Source of the DNA: Verrucomicrobiia bacterium
GTDB lineage: Bacteria > Verrucomicrobiota > Verrucomicrobiia > Limisphaerales > Fontisphaeraceae
DNA length: 37,231 nucleotides
Reading direction: 5' to 3'
Assembly (NCBI GenBank): GCA_026414565.1
Contig: JAOAIT010000011.1
Coordinates: forward strand, 1 to 37,231
The notes beneath the pieces were generated by a model. It was not told the origin of the DNA. It saw nothing but the letters and a program-made list of their open reading frames with translations, and searched no databases. This document shows, one piece after another, positions 16,461 through 26,000 of the stretch (positions within the stretch are counted from its first letter, which is position 1; every line of letters begins with the position of its first letter). The position numbers were made by a program, and so were the translations under genes.

Positions 16461-18905
16461 ATGAATGGAAAAACCTGGCTGCGCTGGCTGGTCTGGGGCG
16501 CGGTGGCCCTGCTCGGAGCCGCGGCTTATGCCGCGCTGGCGGCGGCCCGCAAGGAACCGATCAGCTCCGGCTATCTCATTGTGGCGGCCCTGTGCACCTA
16601 TGCCATCGGCTACCGCTTCTATTCCAAATGGCTGGCGGCCAAAGTCCTGGCCCTCAATGATCGCCGCGCCACCCCCTGCGAAGTGCACGAGGACGGCAAG
16701 GACTACGTTAAAACCAACAAGTGGATTGTCTTCGGCCATCACTTTGCCGCCATCTCCGGCCCCGGCCCGCTGGTGGGGCCGGTGCTGGCCGCGCAATTTG
16801 GTTATCTGCCGGGCACGCTCTGGATTCTCATCGGCGTGGTGCTGGGCGGAGCGGTGCATGATTTTGTAACGCTGTTTGCCTCGATTCGCCGCGACGGCAA
16901 ATCCCTGGCGCAAATGGTGCGGGAGGAAATCGGCAGCACGGCCGGCCGGGTGGGGATGGTGGGCATCCTGGCCATCATGACAATTTTGCTGGCCGTGCTG
17001 GCGCTGGTGGTGGTGAACGCCCTGGCCGAAAGCCCGTGGGGGGTGTTCACGGTGGGGGCCACCATCCCCATTGCGTTGATGATGGGGTGTTACCTGCGTT
17101 TCTGGCGGGTGGGCAGGGTGTTGGAGGTCTCCGCCCTCGGCGTGGTGCTGCTGCTGCTGGCGGTGTGGGGCGGGCAAAAAGTCCATGCCAGCCCGGTGTG
17201 GTCGCAGGTGTTTCATCTTCACGCCGAGACGCTGGCCTGGGGCATCCTGGTCTATGGCCTCATGGCCAGCGTCCTGCCGGTCTGGCTGCTCCTGGCGCCG
17301 CGGGATTACCTGAGCACCTTCATGAAACTTGGCACCATCCTGCTGCTGGCCCTGGGCGTGCTCCTGGTGCTGCCGGACATGCAAATGCCCGCCCTGAGCA
17401 AGTTTGTGGAAGGCGGCGGTCTGGTGGTGCCCGGCAAACTGTTTCCCTTCTGTTTCATCACCATCGCCTGCGGGGCCATCTCCGGTTTTCACTCGCTGAT
17501 TGCCAGCGGCATCACCCCCAAGATCATCACCCGCGAGGGCTATGCCCGCATGGTGGGCTATGGCGCCATGTGCCTGGAATCCCTGGTGGCCATCATGGCC
17601 ATGATTGCCGCCTGCACGCTGGACCCCGGCATCTATCTGGCCATGAACGTCCGCGGCACCGGTGCGGACCCGGCGGCGGACATCCGCCAAAAAGTCAGCC
17701 AGTCCGGCTTCTACCGGTATCATTATGATGCAACCGCCCGGGCCTGGCTCCCCCAGCCGGTCACCGTGGATGGCCAGGCCATGGAAACCCTGGCCCGCGA
17801 AGTGGGCGAAAACACCCTCTACGGCCGCACCGGCGGCGCCGCCACTCTCGCCGTGGGCATGGCCAACATCTTTTCCCGCCTCACCCATGGCCGCTTGTTG
17901 GACATCTGGTACCACTTTGCCATCATGTTTGAGGCCCTGTTCATCCTCACCACCCTGGATGCCGGCACGCGCGTGGGGCGTTACCTGCTCCAGGATTTCC
18001 TGGGCCGCCTGTATGCGCCGCTGGGCGACATCCGCAAGCTGGGCGCCAACCTGCTCGCCAGCCTGCTCATGGTCTCGGGCTGGGGCTTTTTCCTCATCCA
18101 GGGCGTGCGCGATGCCGAGGGCGGCGTAAAGGCCCTGTGGCCCATCTTTGGCATTGCCAATCAGATGCTGGCCGCCATTGCCCTGTGTCTGGGCACCACC
18201 ATTTTGCTCAAGATGCAGCTCCAGCGCCGGCAGGCAAAACCCGGCGGCGCCTCGCGTTCCCTGGCGGTGGTGCTGGTGACCTTGGTGCCGCTGGCGTGGC
18301 TCCTGGCCGTCACCTGCAGCGCCGGGGCCATCAAAGTGTTTCATCCAGATCCGAAAATGGGTTTCTGGGCGGCCGCCCAGGCCGCCCACCAGACGCTGAC
18401 CCAACTGGAGCCGCAACTGGCCCAGGCCCGCGCCGCCGGCGCCGCGGAGCAAATCCAGGCGCTCGAGCGGCGGATCCTGGAGGCGCGGCGCGCCCGTTTC
18501 AACAACCGGGTGGATGCCGTGGTCACCGCCGTCTTCCTTGCCCTCATTGGCACAATGCTGGCCCTGAGTGCGCGCACCTGGTGGCAACTGTTGCGGCGCC
18601 AACAGCCCGCCACGCTCAAAGAAACGGAGCCGGTCTGGCTGCCCGATTACGCCGTGGCCGAAGGCGCGCCCCGCGGCTGGTGGGGCTGGCTGGCGCTGGC
18701 GCTGCTGGCCGCCAAGGAGGTCTCCGGCCAGGCCGCCTGTGAACGCGCCCAGCAACAGGCCCCGTGTGCCTGCGGCCACGTCCATCCCGCGCCCGCCAAA
18801 ATGACCGGGCAGACGGCCCAGGCGCCCCCCGCGCCTTCCCGCGGGGAAATCGTTGCGCAAATGCTGGAAAAGCGGTATGGTGGAGGAGTAAATCGTTGTT
18901 GTTAA
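16461..18905 (+). CDS. cstA: CstA-family peptide/pyruvate transporter with YbdD-like tail
   Basis: An 814-residue polytopic membrane protein of the carbon-starvation CstA family, which transports pyruvate or peptides. Family hallmarks include SSGYLIVAALCTYAIGYRFYSKW, the strongly conserved FGHHFAAISGPGPLVGPVLAAQFGYLP region, GGAVHDF, SGFHSLIASG and GIANQMLAA. It is longer than the roughly 700-residue E. coli protein: there is an insert of about 70 residues near 395-455 and a C-terminal soluble extension after about residue 750 with a Cys/His-rich patch (ACERAQQQAPCACGHVH). The very end, EKRYGGGVNRCC, resembles the C-terminal signature of YbdD (DUF466), the small partner normally encoded next to cstA. 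This suggests that the partner's tail is fused here. The functional link is inferred. Confidence 0.92.
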   Translation: MNGKTWLRWLVWGAVALLGAAAYAALAAARKEPISSGYLIVAALCTYAIGYRFYSKWLAAKVLALNDRRATPCEVHEDGKDYVKTNKWIVFGHHFAAISGPGPLVGPVLAAQFGYLPGTLWILIGVVLGGAVHDFVTLFASIRRDGKSLAQMVREEIGSTAGRVGMVGILAIMTILLAVLALVVVNALAESPWGVFTVGATIPIALMMGCYLRFWRVGRVLEVSALGVVLLLLAVWGGQKVHASPVWSQVFHLHAETLAWGILVYGLMASVLPVWLLLAPRDYLSTFMKLGTILLLALGVLLVLPDMQMPALSKFVEGGGLVVPGKLFPFCFITIACGAISGFHSLIASGITPKIITREGYARMVGYGAMCLESLVAIMAMIAACTLDPGIYLAMNVRGTGADPAADIRQKVSQSGFYRYHYDATARAWLPQPVTVDGQAMETLAREVGENTLYGRTGGAATLAVGMANIFSRLTHGRLLDIWYHFAIMFEALFILTTLDAGTRVGRYLLQDFLGRLYAPLGDIRKLGANLLASLLMVSGWGFFLIQGVRDAEGGVKALWPIFGIANQMLAAIALCLGTTILLKMQLQRRQAKPGGASRSLAVVLVTLVPLAWLLAVTCSAGAIKVFHPDPKMGFWAAAQAAHQTLTQLEPQLAQARAAGAAEQIQALERRILEARRARFNNRVDAVVTAVFLALIGTMLALSARTWWQLLRRQQPATLKETEPVWLPDYAVAEGAPRGWWGWLALALLAAKEVSGQAACERAQQQAPCACGHVHPAPAKMTGQTAQAPPAPSRGEIVAQMLEKRYGGGVNRCC

Positions 18906-19037
18906 ATTGGTCATGAACGGTCGGAACGCCCACCCGGGCCAGCTTCAACCGGTTGTCACCGGCATGCAAGGATTGTGCTAGAACCCATGCAACGCCCAAG
19001 CGCATGGCCGACCGGACGGGCGGCCGCCTGATCCCTC

Positions 19038-19613
19038 ATGCAACGCATTGGACTCTTCGGCGGCTCGTTCAATCCGGTCACCTACGGCCATCTTGGCCTG
19101 GCCCGCGCGGCGTGGGAAACGCTGGCCCTGGACCGGCTGTATTTCATCCCCGCCGCCCAATCGCCCTTCAAACCTCATGCCCCCCCCGCGCCCGGCCCCT
19201 TGCGGCTGCGCTGGTTGCGGCTGGCCCTGGCGGGCTGGAGCGGCTGCGTGGTGGATGACACCGAGCTGCGCCGCGGCGGCATCTCCTACACGGTGGACAC
19301 CGTGGCCGAGTTTCGCCGCCGCCATCCGGAGGCGGAGCTGTTCTGGATTCTGGGCGCAGACCAGGCCCACACCCTGCCGCAATGGCACGCCGCCATGACC
19401 CTGGCGCAATGGGTGCAATTTGCCGTCTGCCCCCGCCCGGGCCAGCCGCCGCCGCAGTTGGCGCCCCCCTTCCGCGGCCGGCTCGTGGAGGCCCCGCTGC
19501 TGGGCGTCTCCGCCTCGCTGGTCCGACAACGCGCGGCTGCCGGCCTGCCCCTGGACGGGCTGACCCCGCCGGCCGTGGCCGAAGATTTAATGCGCGAAAA
19601 AGTGTACTCATGA
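19038..19613 (+). CDS. nadD: Nicotinate-nucleotide adenylyltransferase
   Basis: A 191-residue enzyme of NAD synthesis that joins nicotinate mononucleotide and ATP to give deamido-NAD. The nucleotidyltransferase signature GGSFNPVTYGH is at residues 8-18. Other family motifs are FIPAAQSPFKP, YTVDT, WILGADQAHTLPQW and the C-terminal SASLVRQR, corresponding to the ISSTxIR motif. Length is normal. Its stop overlaps the start of rsfS (ATGA), the common nadD-rsfS pairing. Confidence 0.95.
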   Translation: MQRIGLFGGSFNPVTYGHLGLARAAWETLALDRLYFIPAAQSPFKPHAPPAPGPLRLRWLRLALAGWSGCVVDDTELRRGGISYTVDTVAEFRRRHPEAELFWILGADQAHTLPQWHAAMTLAQWVQFAVCPRPGQPPPQLAPPFRGRLVEAPLLGVSASLVRQRAAAGLPLDGLTPPAVAEDLMREKVYS

Positions 19614-20011
19614 CACCCACCCCCACCCAACGCAGCATGGATTCCAAAAAACTGGCGGTCACCATCCGGGAACTGGCCGATGCCAAAAAGGCGGAAAACA
19701 TCACCGTGCTGGACGTGCGCGGCTTGAGCACGGTCACGGACTTCTTTGTCATCGCCACCGGCACCAGCGAGCCGCACCTGCGGGCGATCGCCGAGGAGAT
19801 CACCGAAAAGCTCGAGGAAAACGCCGGCCTGCGCCCCCGCGCCATTGATGGCGAGGTGCCCACCCACTGGATGGTGCTGGATTACGTGGACGTCATCGCC
19901 CACGTGATGCGGGCCGAAGTGCGCGCCAAATATGATCTGGAAGGGCTGTGGGGCGACGCCCCGCGCCTGCGGCCGCGGCGCAAAGCCAAAGTTAAATCCC
20001 TCCCCGATTGA
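19610..20011 (+). CDS. rsfS: Ribosome silencing factor RsfS
   Basis: A 133-residue RsfS/Iojap-family protein, which binds ribosomal protein uL14 and blocks subunit joining when nutrients are short. Family motifs are TVLDVRGLSTVTDFFVIATG, SEPHLRAIAEEI, DGEVPTHWMVLDYVDVIAHVM and YDLEGLWGDAP. The ATG at 19610 overlaps the nadD stop; a start at 19637 (MDSKKLAV) would give a length closer to other members and is also possible. It ends with a basic tail (RPRRKAKVK). Confidence 0.94.
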   Translation: MTPTPTQRSMDSKKLAVTIRELADAKKAENITVLDVRGLSTVTDFFVIATGTSEPHLRAIAEEITEKLEENAGLRPRAIDGEVPTHWMVLDYVDVIAHVMRAEVRAKYDLEGLWGDAPRLRPRRKAKVKSLPD

Positions 20012-20025
20012 CCCCCCCGGCGGGC

Positions 20026-20337
20026 TTACTCCGCCGGCGAAGCGGCACTACTGGAAGAACCTTCCGTTTCCGCCGCTTTGGCCATTTCCTCCAAAACCCG
20101 CCGGAACTCGGCCAGGCCCGGCGCGGGCACAATGATGTTGTCCCGCCGGCCGTTCACGTCCTCGGTAATGCGTAGAAACCGTCCGCGCTGGTTTTCCTTG
20201 AGGGTGAAGATAAACTTCTTGCGCTCCACCACAATTTCCTCGCGCTTGAGTGTTTCGTCCTGAGAAGGCGGTCGAGAACCCCCCGCCGGTCCGTGGGAGG
20301 GCCGTTGCCCGTATGATGAGCGGTCATTCGTGATCAT
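20026..20337 (-). CDS. PUR-alpha-like nucleic-acid-binding protein (DUF3276)
   Basis: A 103-residue protein. The central part, about residues 31-85 (REEIVVERKKFIFTLKENQRG, FLRITEDVNGRR, FRRVLEEM), matches bacterial PUR-domain proteins, which fold as a PUR repeat and bind single-stranded DNA or RNA as dimers. The N-terminal 30 residues are polar and Gly/Pro/Arg-rich, and the C-terminus is Ser/Glu/Ala-rich; both ends look disordered. The gene is convergent with rsfS and divergent from the sulfatase. Known members occur mainly in Bacteroidetes, Spirochaetes and Verrucomicrobiota. The physiological role is not established. Confidence 0.85.
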   Translation of the reverse strand: MITNDRSSYGQRPSHGPAGGSRPPSQDETLKREEIVVERKKFIFTLKENQRGRFLRITEDVNGRRDNIIVPAPGLAEFRRVLEEMAKAAETEGSSSSAASPAE

Positions 20338-20406
20338 ACATCACCCTTTCGCGGCCCAAGGCAGCGCCCTGTGCTGCATAGTAAATGTTTGCCATAATCC
20401 GCCGCT

Positions 20407-20412
20407 TGTCAA
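20407..20412 (-). promoter_or_regulatory. Candidate -35 element upstream of PUR-alpha gene
   Basis: A perfect TTGACA lies on the minus strand 70 bases upstream of the start at 20337. No good -10 is found at 17 bases (AACATT matches only three positions), so this is weak evidence for a promoter. Confidence 0.25.
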
Positions 20413-20514
20413 CCGTGAATCCCGGCGAATCCCAGGGGTAATCCCTCAACCGCTGCGGGTTGTTGCCTTTCGTTTTTTATCGCGCGCCCCCCCGCAACCT
20501 TCCATACTGGCCCC

Positions 20515-21942
20515 ATGAACCCCGCGCGTGTGACCTGCTGGCTGTTGCTCCTCGTGGGAGGCATCGGCAGCAATGCCGTCCTACCCCTCCAGGCCGCCCC
20601 GGAGCGGCCCAATTTTATTTTCATCCTGGTGGATGATTTGGGCTGGACTGACGCCGGCTGCTACGGCAGCCGCTTTTATCAGACCCCCCACCTGGACCGG
20701 CTGGCGCGTGAGGGGATGCGCTTCACCCAAGCGTATGCCGCCTGCACCGTTTGCTCCCCCACCCGGGCCGCCATTCTCACCGGCAAATACCCCGCACGCC
20801 TGCACCTCACCGACTGGATTGCCGGCCATGCGCGGCCCTATGCCCGGCTCAAGCCTCCTGCATGGACAAAATATCTGCCGGCGGAGGAGCTCACCCTGGC
20901 CGAGGCCCTCAAACCCCTGGGCTACGCCACCGCCAGCATCGGCAAATGGCACCTGGGCGGCACCAACTCCTACCCGGAGAAACATGGTTTCGACTTCAAC
21001 CTCGGCGGCACTGACCGCGGCCAGCCGCCCAGTTATTTTGCCCCCTACAAAATCGCCACCCTGCCGGACGGCCCGGCGGGCGAATATCTCACCGACCGGG
21101 AAGCTGCCGAGGCCTGCCGCTTCATTGAGCAAAACCGCGCGCGCCCCTTTTTTCTCTACCTGCCGCATCACGCGGTGCATACGCCCCTCCAGGCCAAAAG
21201 GGAAGTGCAGGAGCAATATCTGGCGCGAATCCAGCCCGGCTCCCGCCAGACCAACGCCGCCTATGCCGCCATGGTGCAAAGCGTGGATGACAGCGTGGGC
21301 CGGATTCTGGACAAACTGGCCGAATTGAAACTCGCAGAACGCACCCTTATCTTCCTGACCTCGGACAATGGCGGCCTGGTGCCCGTGACCGATAATTCAC
21401 CGCTCCGCGCCGGCAAAGGCTCGGCCTACGAAGGCGGCGTGCGCGTCATCGCCATCGTCAAATGGCCCGGCGTGACGCCGCCCGGCAGCGTTAACGACAC
21501 CCCCATCATCAGCATGGATTTTTATCCCACCCTCCTGGAAATCGCTGGCGTGCCGCTGCGTCCCGGCCAGCGGATGGATGGCGAAAGTCTCGTCCCCTTG
21601 TTGCGCGGCACCGGCAGGCTCCAGCGCACCGCCCTGTTCTGGCATTATCCTCATTATCATCCGGGCGGCGCCACCCCCTACGGCGCCATTCGCGAGGGCG
21701 ATTTCCGGCTGGTGGAATTTTTCGAGGACCATCGCCTCGAGCTGTACGATTTGAAAAACGATATCGGCGAAACGCAGAATCTCGCCGCGGCCCGCCCGGA
21801 GCTGGCGGCGCGCCTGCGGGCCCGGCTTGCCGCCTGGCGCCAGGAAGTGGGCGCGCAAATGCCGCTCCCCAATCCCGATTACGCGCCGGACAAGGATCGT
21901 TTTGGGGCCGCCCCGCCCGCGGAGCGCCGCGGCGGCGGATAA
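20515..21942 (+). CDS. Secreted formylglycine-dependent sulfatase
   Basis: A 475-residue arylsulfatase-family enzyme with a signal peptide ending near LPLQAAP. The metal-binding start NFIFILVDDLGWTDAGCYG is followed by the sulfatase signature CSPTRAAILTG. Cys80 in CxPxR is the residue converted to formylglycine by a maturase not encoded in this window. IGKWHLGG, HHAVHTPLQ and FLTSDNGG provide other active-site residues. Such enzymes remove sulfate esters from polysaccharides or other organic sulfates; the substrate is unknown. The gene converges on xylR with only 9 bases between the stops and stands alone as a transcription unit. Confidence 0.95.
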   Translation: MNPARVTCWLLLLVGGIGSNAVLPLQAAPERPNFIFILVDDLGWTDAGCYGSRFYQTPHLDRLAREGMRFTQAYAACTVCSPTRAAILTGKYPARLHLTDWIAGHARPYARLKPPAWTKYLPAEELTLAEALKPLGYATASIGKWHLGGTNSYPEKHGFDFNLGGTDRGQPPSYFAPYKIATLPDGPAGEYLTDREAAEACRFIEQNRARPFFLYLPHHAVHTPLQAKREVQEQYLARIQPGSRQTNAAYAAMVQSVDDSVGRILDKLAELKLAERTLIFLTSDNGGLVPVTDNSPLRAGKGSAYEGGVRVIAIVKWPGVTPPGSVNDTPIISMDFYPTLLEIAGVPLRPGQRMDGESLVPLLRGTGRLQRTALFWHYPHYHPGGATPYGAIREGDFRLVEFFEDHRLELYDLKNDIGETQNLAAARPELAARLRARLAAWRQEVGAQMPLPNPDYAPDKDRFGAAPPAERRGGG

Positions 21943-21951
21943 GCTGTCCGC

Positions 21952-23091
21952 CTACCAGCGGGTAAACTTGCGCCGGTAGGCCAGCGGCGTCATCCCCTTT
22001 TCCGCCCGGAAATAGCGGGCAAAGTGCTCCTGGCCCTGAAACCCCATCGCCTCCGCAATGTGGCTGATGGGCTGGTTGGTTTCCTCGAGCATCCGGCAAA
22101 TCCGCTCCACGCGCACGCGGGCAATTTCCCGCCGGATCGAGCGATCCAGCAGGGCGCGAAACTGTTTCTCCAACGCCCGCCGCGACATGCCGGCAGCCCG
22201 GGCCACCTCGGCCACGGACAACGGCACATGGGCATGGGTGCGGATGAACCGCAGCGCCGCCGCCAGCCGGGCATCCTGCACCGCCAAAATGTCGGTGGAC
22301 TGGCGGGTGATGACCCCCACCGCCTGCGCCACAATGCGGAGGGTGGGCGGCCGCTGGCCGCGCATAAGCCGGTCCAGGAGCTGGGCGCTCTCGTACCCGG
22401 CACGCTCAAAGTTCACTGCCACCGAGGACATGGGCGGCGCGCTGAGCTCGCACACCAGCTCATCGTTGTCCACGCCCACCACCGCCACCTCATCCGGCAG
22501 GCGCAGGCCGGCGAGTTTGGCGGCTTCGATGACCTGCTGGCCGTGATCATCATTGCAGGCCATCACCCCCACCGGGTGCGGCAGTTTTACCAGCCATTGG
22601 GCCAGCCCGCGCCGCTCCTCCTCGCTGGAAGTATCCGGCGGCGTCTGATAGATTTCCGGGGCCAACCCCGCCGCCGCCACGCGCCGGGCAAAACTGGCGG
22701 CGCGTTCCTGGCTCCAGGGCACCCCCGCCAGCCCGTAATAGGCCAGATGTTTCAGGCCGCAATTCAACAGGTGTTCAGCGCCCAGCCGCCCGATGGTTTC
22801 GGTGTCGGACACCACGTTCACCACCCCGGGCACTTCCTGGCGGCTGTGGCCCACCACCACCAGCGGCACGCGGTATTCCAGCGCCTCCTCCACCCGGTCC
22901 ACATCCCGCATGATGATGCCGTCGGCCTGAAACGTGCGCAGATGCGGCCAGGCCTTCTCCAGCCCGCCCGTTTCCCAGTGACACAGCCAGCGCCCATGAT
23001 GCCGCGCAAAGCTGGCAATCCCCCGCAACAGGCTGCGGCCGGCGGCGCGGGAGGATTCAATCAGCAGCAAAACCCGGTAGAAACGGTGCAT
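21952..23091 (-). CDS. XylR-type transcriptional regulator (LacI-like sensor plus AraC HTH)
   Basis: A 379-residue regulator. The first 270 residues resemble the periplasmic-binding/LacI sugar-sensing fold (VLLLIESSRAAGRSLLRGIASFAR, ADGIIMRD, PLVVVGHS, VGVMACNDDHGQQVIEAA, VAVVGVDNDELVCELSAPPMSSV). The C-terminal 100 residues are an AraC-type double helix-turn-helix (SVAEVARAAGMSRRALEKQF; ISHIAEAMGFQGQEHFARYF). This is the architecture of E. coli XylR, which activates xylose genes when xylose binds. The start chosen is ATG 23091; a longer open frame upstream would add an Arg-rich segment overlapping the sensor kinase gene. It lies 4 bases downstream of that kinase gene, so the two are co-transcribed. 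Confidence 0.92.
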   Translation of the reverse strand: MHRFYRVLLLIESSRAAGRSLLRGIASFARHHGRWLCHWETGGLEKAWPHLRTFQADGIIMRDVDRVEEALEYRVPLVVVGHSRQEVPGVVNVVSDTETIGRLGAEHLLNCGLKHLAYYGLAGVPWSQERAASFARRVAAAGLAPEIYQTPPDTSSEEERRGLAQWLVKLPHPVGVMACNDDHGQQVIEAAKLAGLRLPDEVAVVGVDNDELVCELSAPPMSSVAVNFERAGYESAQLLDRLMRGQRPPTLRIVAQAVGVITRQSTDILAVQDARLAAALRFIRTHAHVPLSVAEVARAAGMSRRALEKQFRALLDRSIRREIARVRVERICRMLEETNQPISHIAEAMGFQGQEHFARYFRAEKGMTPLAYRRKFTRW

Positions 23092-23095
23092 GGCA

Positions 23096-26000
23096 TCACG
23101 GCTCCGGCGCGGCGCCGGCCTCCGGCGGCGGCGGAGAAACCGGGGCGGCGGCCGCCGGCGCCGCCAGCGGGAGGCGGGCCACAATGGTGGTGCCCCGCCC
23201 GCGCCGGCTGACCACGGTGAACCGGCCGCCCAGCGCGGCGGCTCGCTCGCGCATGCTCAGCAGGCCCAGCCCCTCGCTGCGCTGCCGGGCCTTCGGCGGC
23301 AGGCCGGTCCCATTATCGCGCACGCGCAAGATCACCTGCTCGTTCGTCCGGGCCAGGTTGACCCGCACCCGCGTGGCCTGCGCGTGGCGGATGATGTTGG
23401 TCAGCGCCTCCTGCAAAATGCGAAACAACGCCGTGGCCATGCGGGAATCCAACTGGTCCAATCCTTCGTCGCAATGCACCTGGCACGGGATGCCGGTGCG
23501 CCGCTCAAACTCCTGCGCCTGCCATTCAATGGCGGCCGGCAAACCCAGATCATCCAGCACCCCCGGCCGCAGCTCGCTGGAAATGCGGCGCACCGATTGA
23601 ATGGTCTGGTCCACGACCTTCATCATGTCCGCCAGCCGCGCCTCCAGGGCGGCGGGCTCCCGTTGCAAATTGCGGGCCACCCACGCCAGGTCCAGTTTCA
23701 GGCTGGTCAGGCACTGGCCCAGGTCATCGTGGATTTCGCGCGCAATCTGGCGCCGCTCCTCCTCGCGCACAATCTCCAGCCGCTCGGCCAGCGTGCGCAG
23801 TTGCTCGCGGGATTCCCGAATGGCCAGCTCGGCGCGTTTGCGCTCCGTGATGTCCAGCGCCAGCGAGAGCACGTGCGGCTCGCCGCCCAGGTCCACCGGC
23901 GCCGCCGACAGCAGGCAGTCAATCAGCCCCTGTTTGAGGCGCAACCGCACCTCCAGATTGCGCACCGTCCCGCCCCGGCGCAGCGGCTCGGTCATCCGCT
24001 CCCGCATCTCGGGGCTTTCATACAACCCCAGCTCCATGGTGCTCTTGCCAATGACCTCCTCGCGGCTCAGGCCCAGGCAGCGCAGGAAATAGTCATTGGC
24101 ATTGACAATCAACCCGTCCCGCAGCCGCGTGACGAGCATGAGAATGGGACTGAGATGGAAGGCGCGGGAAAACCGCTCCTCGGAGCGCCGCAGCTCCTCC
24201 TCGGCCAGTTTGCGCTGGGTGATGTCCAGCACGCTGCACAACACGCCAATGATCTCGCCGGCGCCCGAGCGCAGGGGCGAGTAGGTGGCCTGATGCCATC
24301 CCCGCCGCCCGGTGGCCGGCACCAGATAGGCGGCGTCCGCCCCTTCGTGCACCTCGCCGCGCAAGGCCCGGCGCAGCAGCTCCTCCGGCGTCTCGTTGCC
24401 CGCCAGCCACACCAGCGCATGCAGATACTGGCCCCGCGCCTGCGCCTCCTCCAGGCCGGTCATGCGCTCAAGATAGGGATTCCACAGCCGGCACCGCAGC
24501 TCCCGGTCAAACACCGCCAGCCCGCTGGCGGCCGACTGCACAATGGCCCGGTTGAAGTTCTCCGAGGTGCGCAGCGCCTCCTCCGCCAGATGCCGTTCAA
24601 GCACGTTGGCCAGCACTTCGGAAAACAGCCGCAGCACGCCCTCATGCTGCGGCCCCCAGCGCATCGTGCCGGTCACGTCATCAAACCCCACAAACCCGCT
24701 GAAGCGCCCCTGCACCGGCACCGCCACCAGCAGCAGCGAGGCGATGTTTTGCGCCTGCAACAATTCCTGCTCGCGCCGCGCCTCCGGCGGCATGCGGCTC
24801 ACATCCGGGATGTGCAGCACGCCGTGCCGGGCCAGCATGTCCATGCTCCACCGCACCTCCTCCACCGGGATGTTCTGCAGATTCTGGATTTCCGGGCGCA
24901 CCCCCTCCGCGCACCATTCGTGGGTGTTGGAAATAAAGCGGCCGTCCTCGCTGAAGCGGAAGAGATAGGCGCGGCCCGCCTGGCAGAACCGGCCCAAATC
25001 CGCCAGCGACTGTTGAATGGCCTGATCCAGATGGCAGGGCCCCACAAACCGCGACGAAATCGCCAGCAGCGTGCTCTCAAATTCCAGCCGCTCCATGAGC
25101 GCCCGCTCCGCCTGCACCCGCCCCGTCACATCCAGCATGATCCCCAGACTGCTGGGCAGGCCGCCCGCCTCCGGCGGCAACGGCAGAATCCGCGTGTCAA
25201 ACACCCGCCCCTGCCATTCGTGGCGCAGGGAGACCCGCTCGCCCCGCAGCGCCCGCCGGCAGGCCGCGGTGAATTCCGGCAGGTCCTGCACCACCGTGAA
25301 AATGGACACCCCCACCACCTGCCGCGGCGCCAGCCCCAACGATTGCAGCACCGAGCCTTCCGCCGTGATGATGATCCCCTCAGCGTCCATGGCCCACAGG
25401 AAGATGGGCGCGTGATCCAGCAGGGTTTGCAGTTGGCGGCGCTGGTGCTCGATCTGCAGCTCCATTTTCTTGCGCGGCGTAACATCCCGCCCAAACAGTG
25501 CCACATACAGCACCTGCCCCCCCGGCCCGCGCACCGGATAAAACGAGGCCTCATAGTACAACCCGCCAAATTCCCCCTCCACCGTCGTCGCCTGGCCGCT
25601 GGCCAACAGTTGGCGGAACAACGCCTCCGTTGCCGGCCGCACCTCCGCCGGCAGAAAGTCCCACATCCGCCGGCCAATCAAATCGCCCGGCGCGTCCCCC
25701 AGCCGCATGGCCGCCACCGGATTCGCCAGCACCACCCGGCCTTCGTTGTCCAGCAACAAAATGCTTTCGCCCGCCCCTTCCAGCACGGCGCGCAACCGGC
25801 TCTGAAACTCGAGCAGCTCGGCCAGCAGTTGATCCCGGTCCGCCTCCGCTTTTTTGCGCTCCGTAATATCGCGGCTGAAACAAGCCAGGCAGCACGGCTG
25901 GCCGGTTTGATCCAGGATGGGGGTGAACCGATGCTCCAGCCAGCGCCCCCCCCGCTGATCCTCAAAAAACACCGACGTGCCCGTCTGAAACGCGCGTTCC

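Noticed and set aside
16227-18914. Long minus-strand open frame opposite cstA
   Set aside because: CstA on the plus strand is unambiguous; the antisense text is His/Gln/Gly-rich and featureless.
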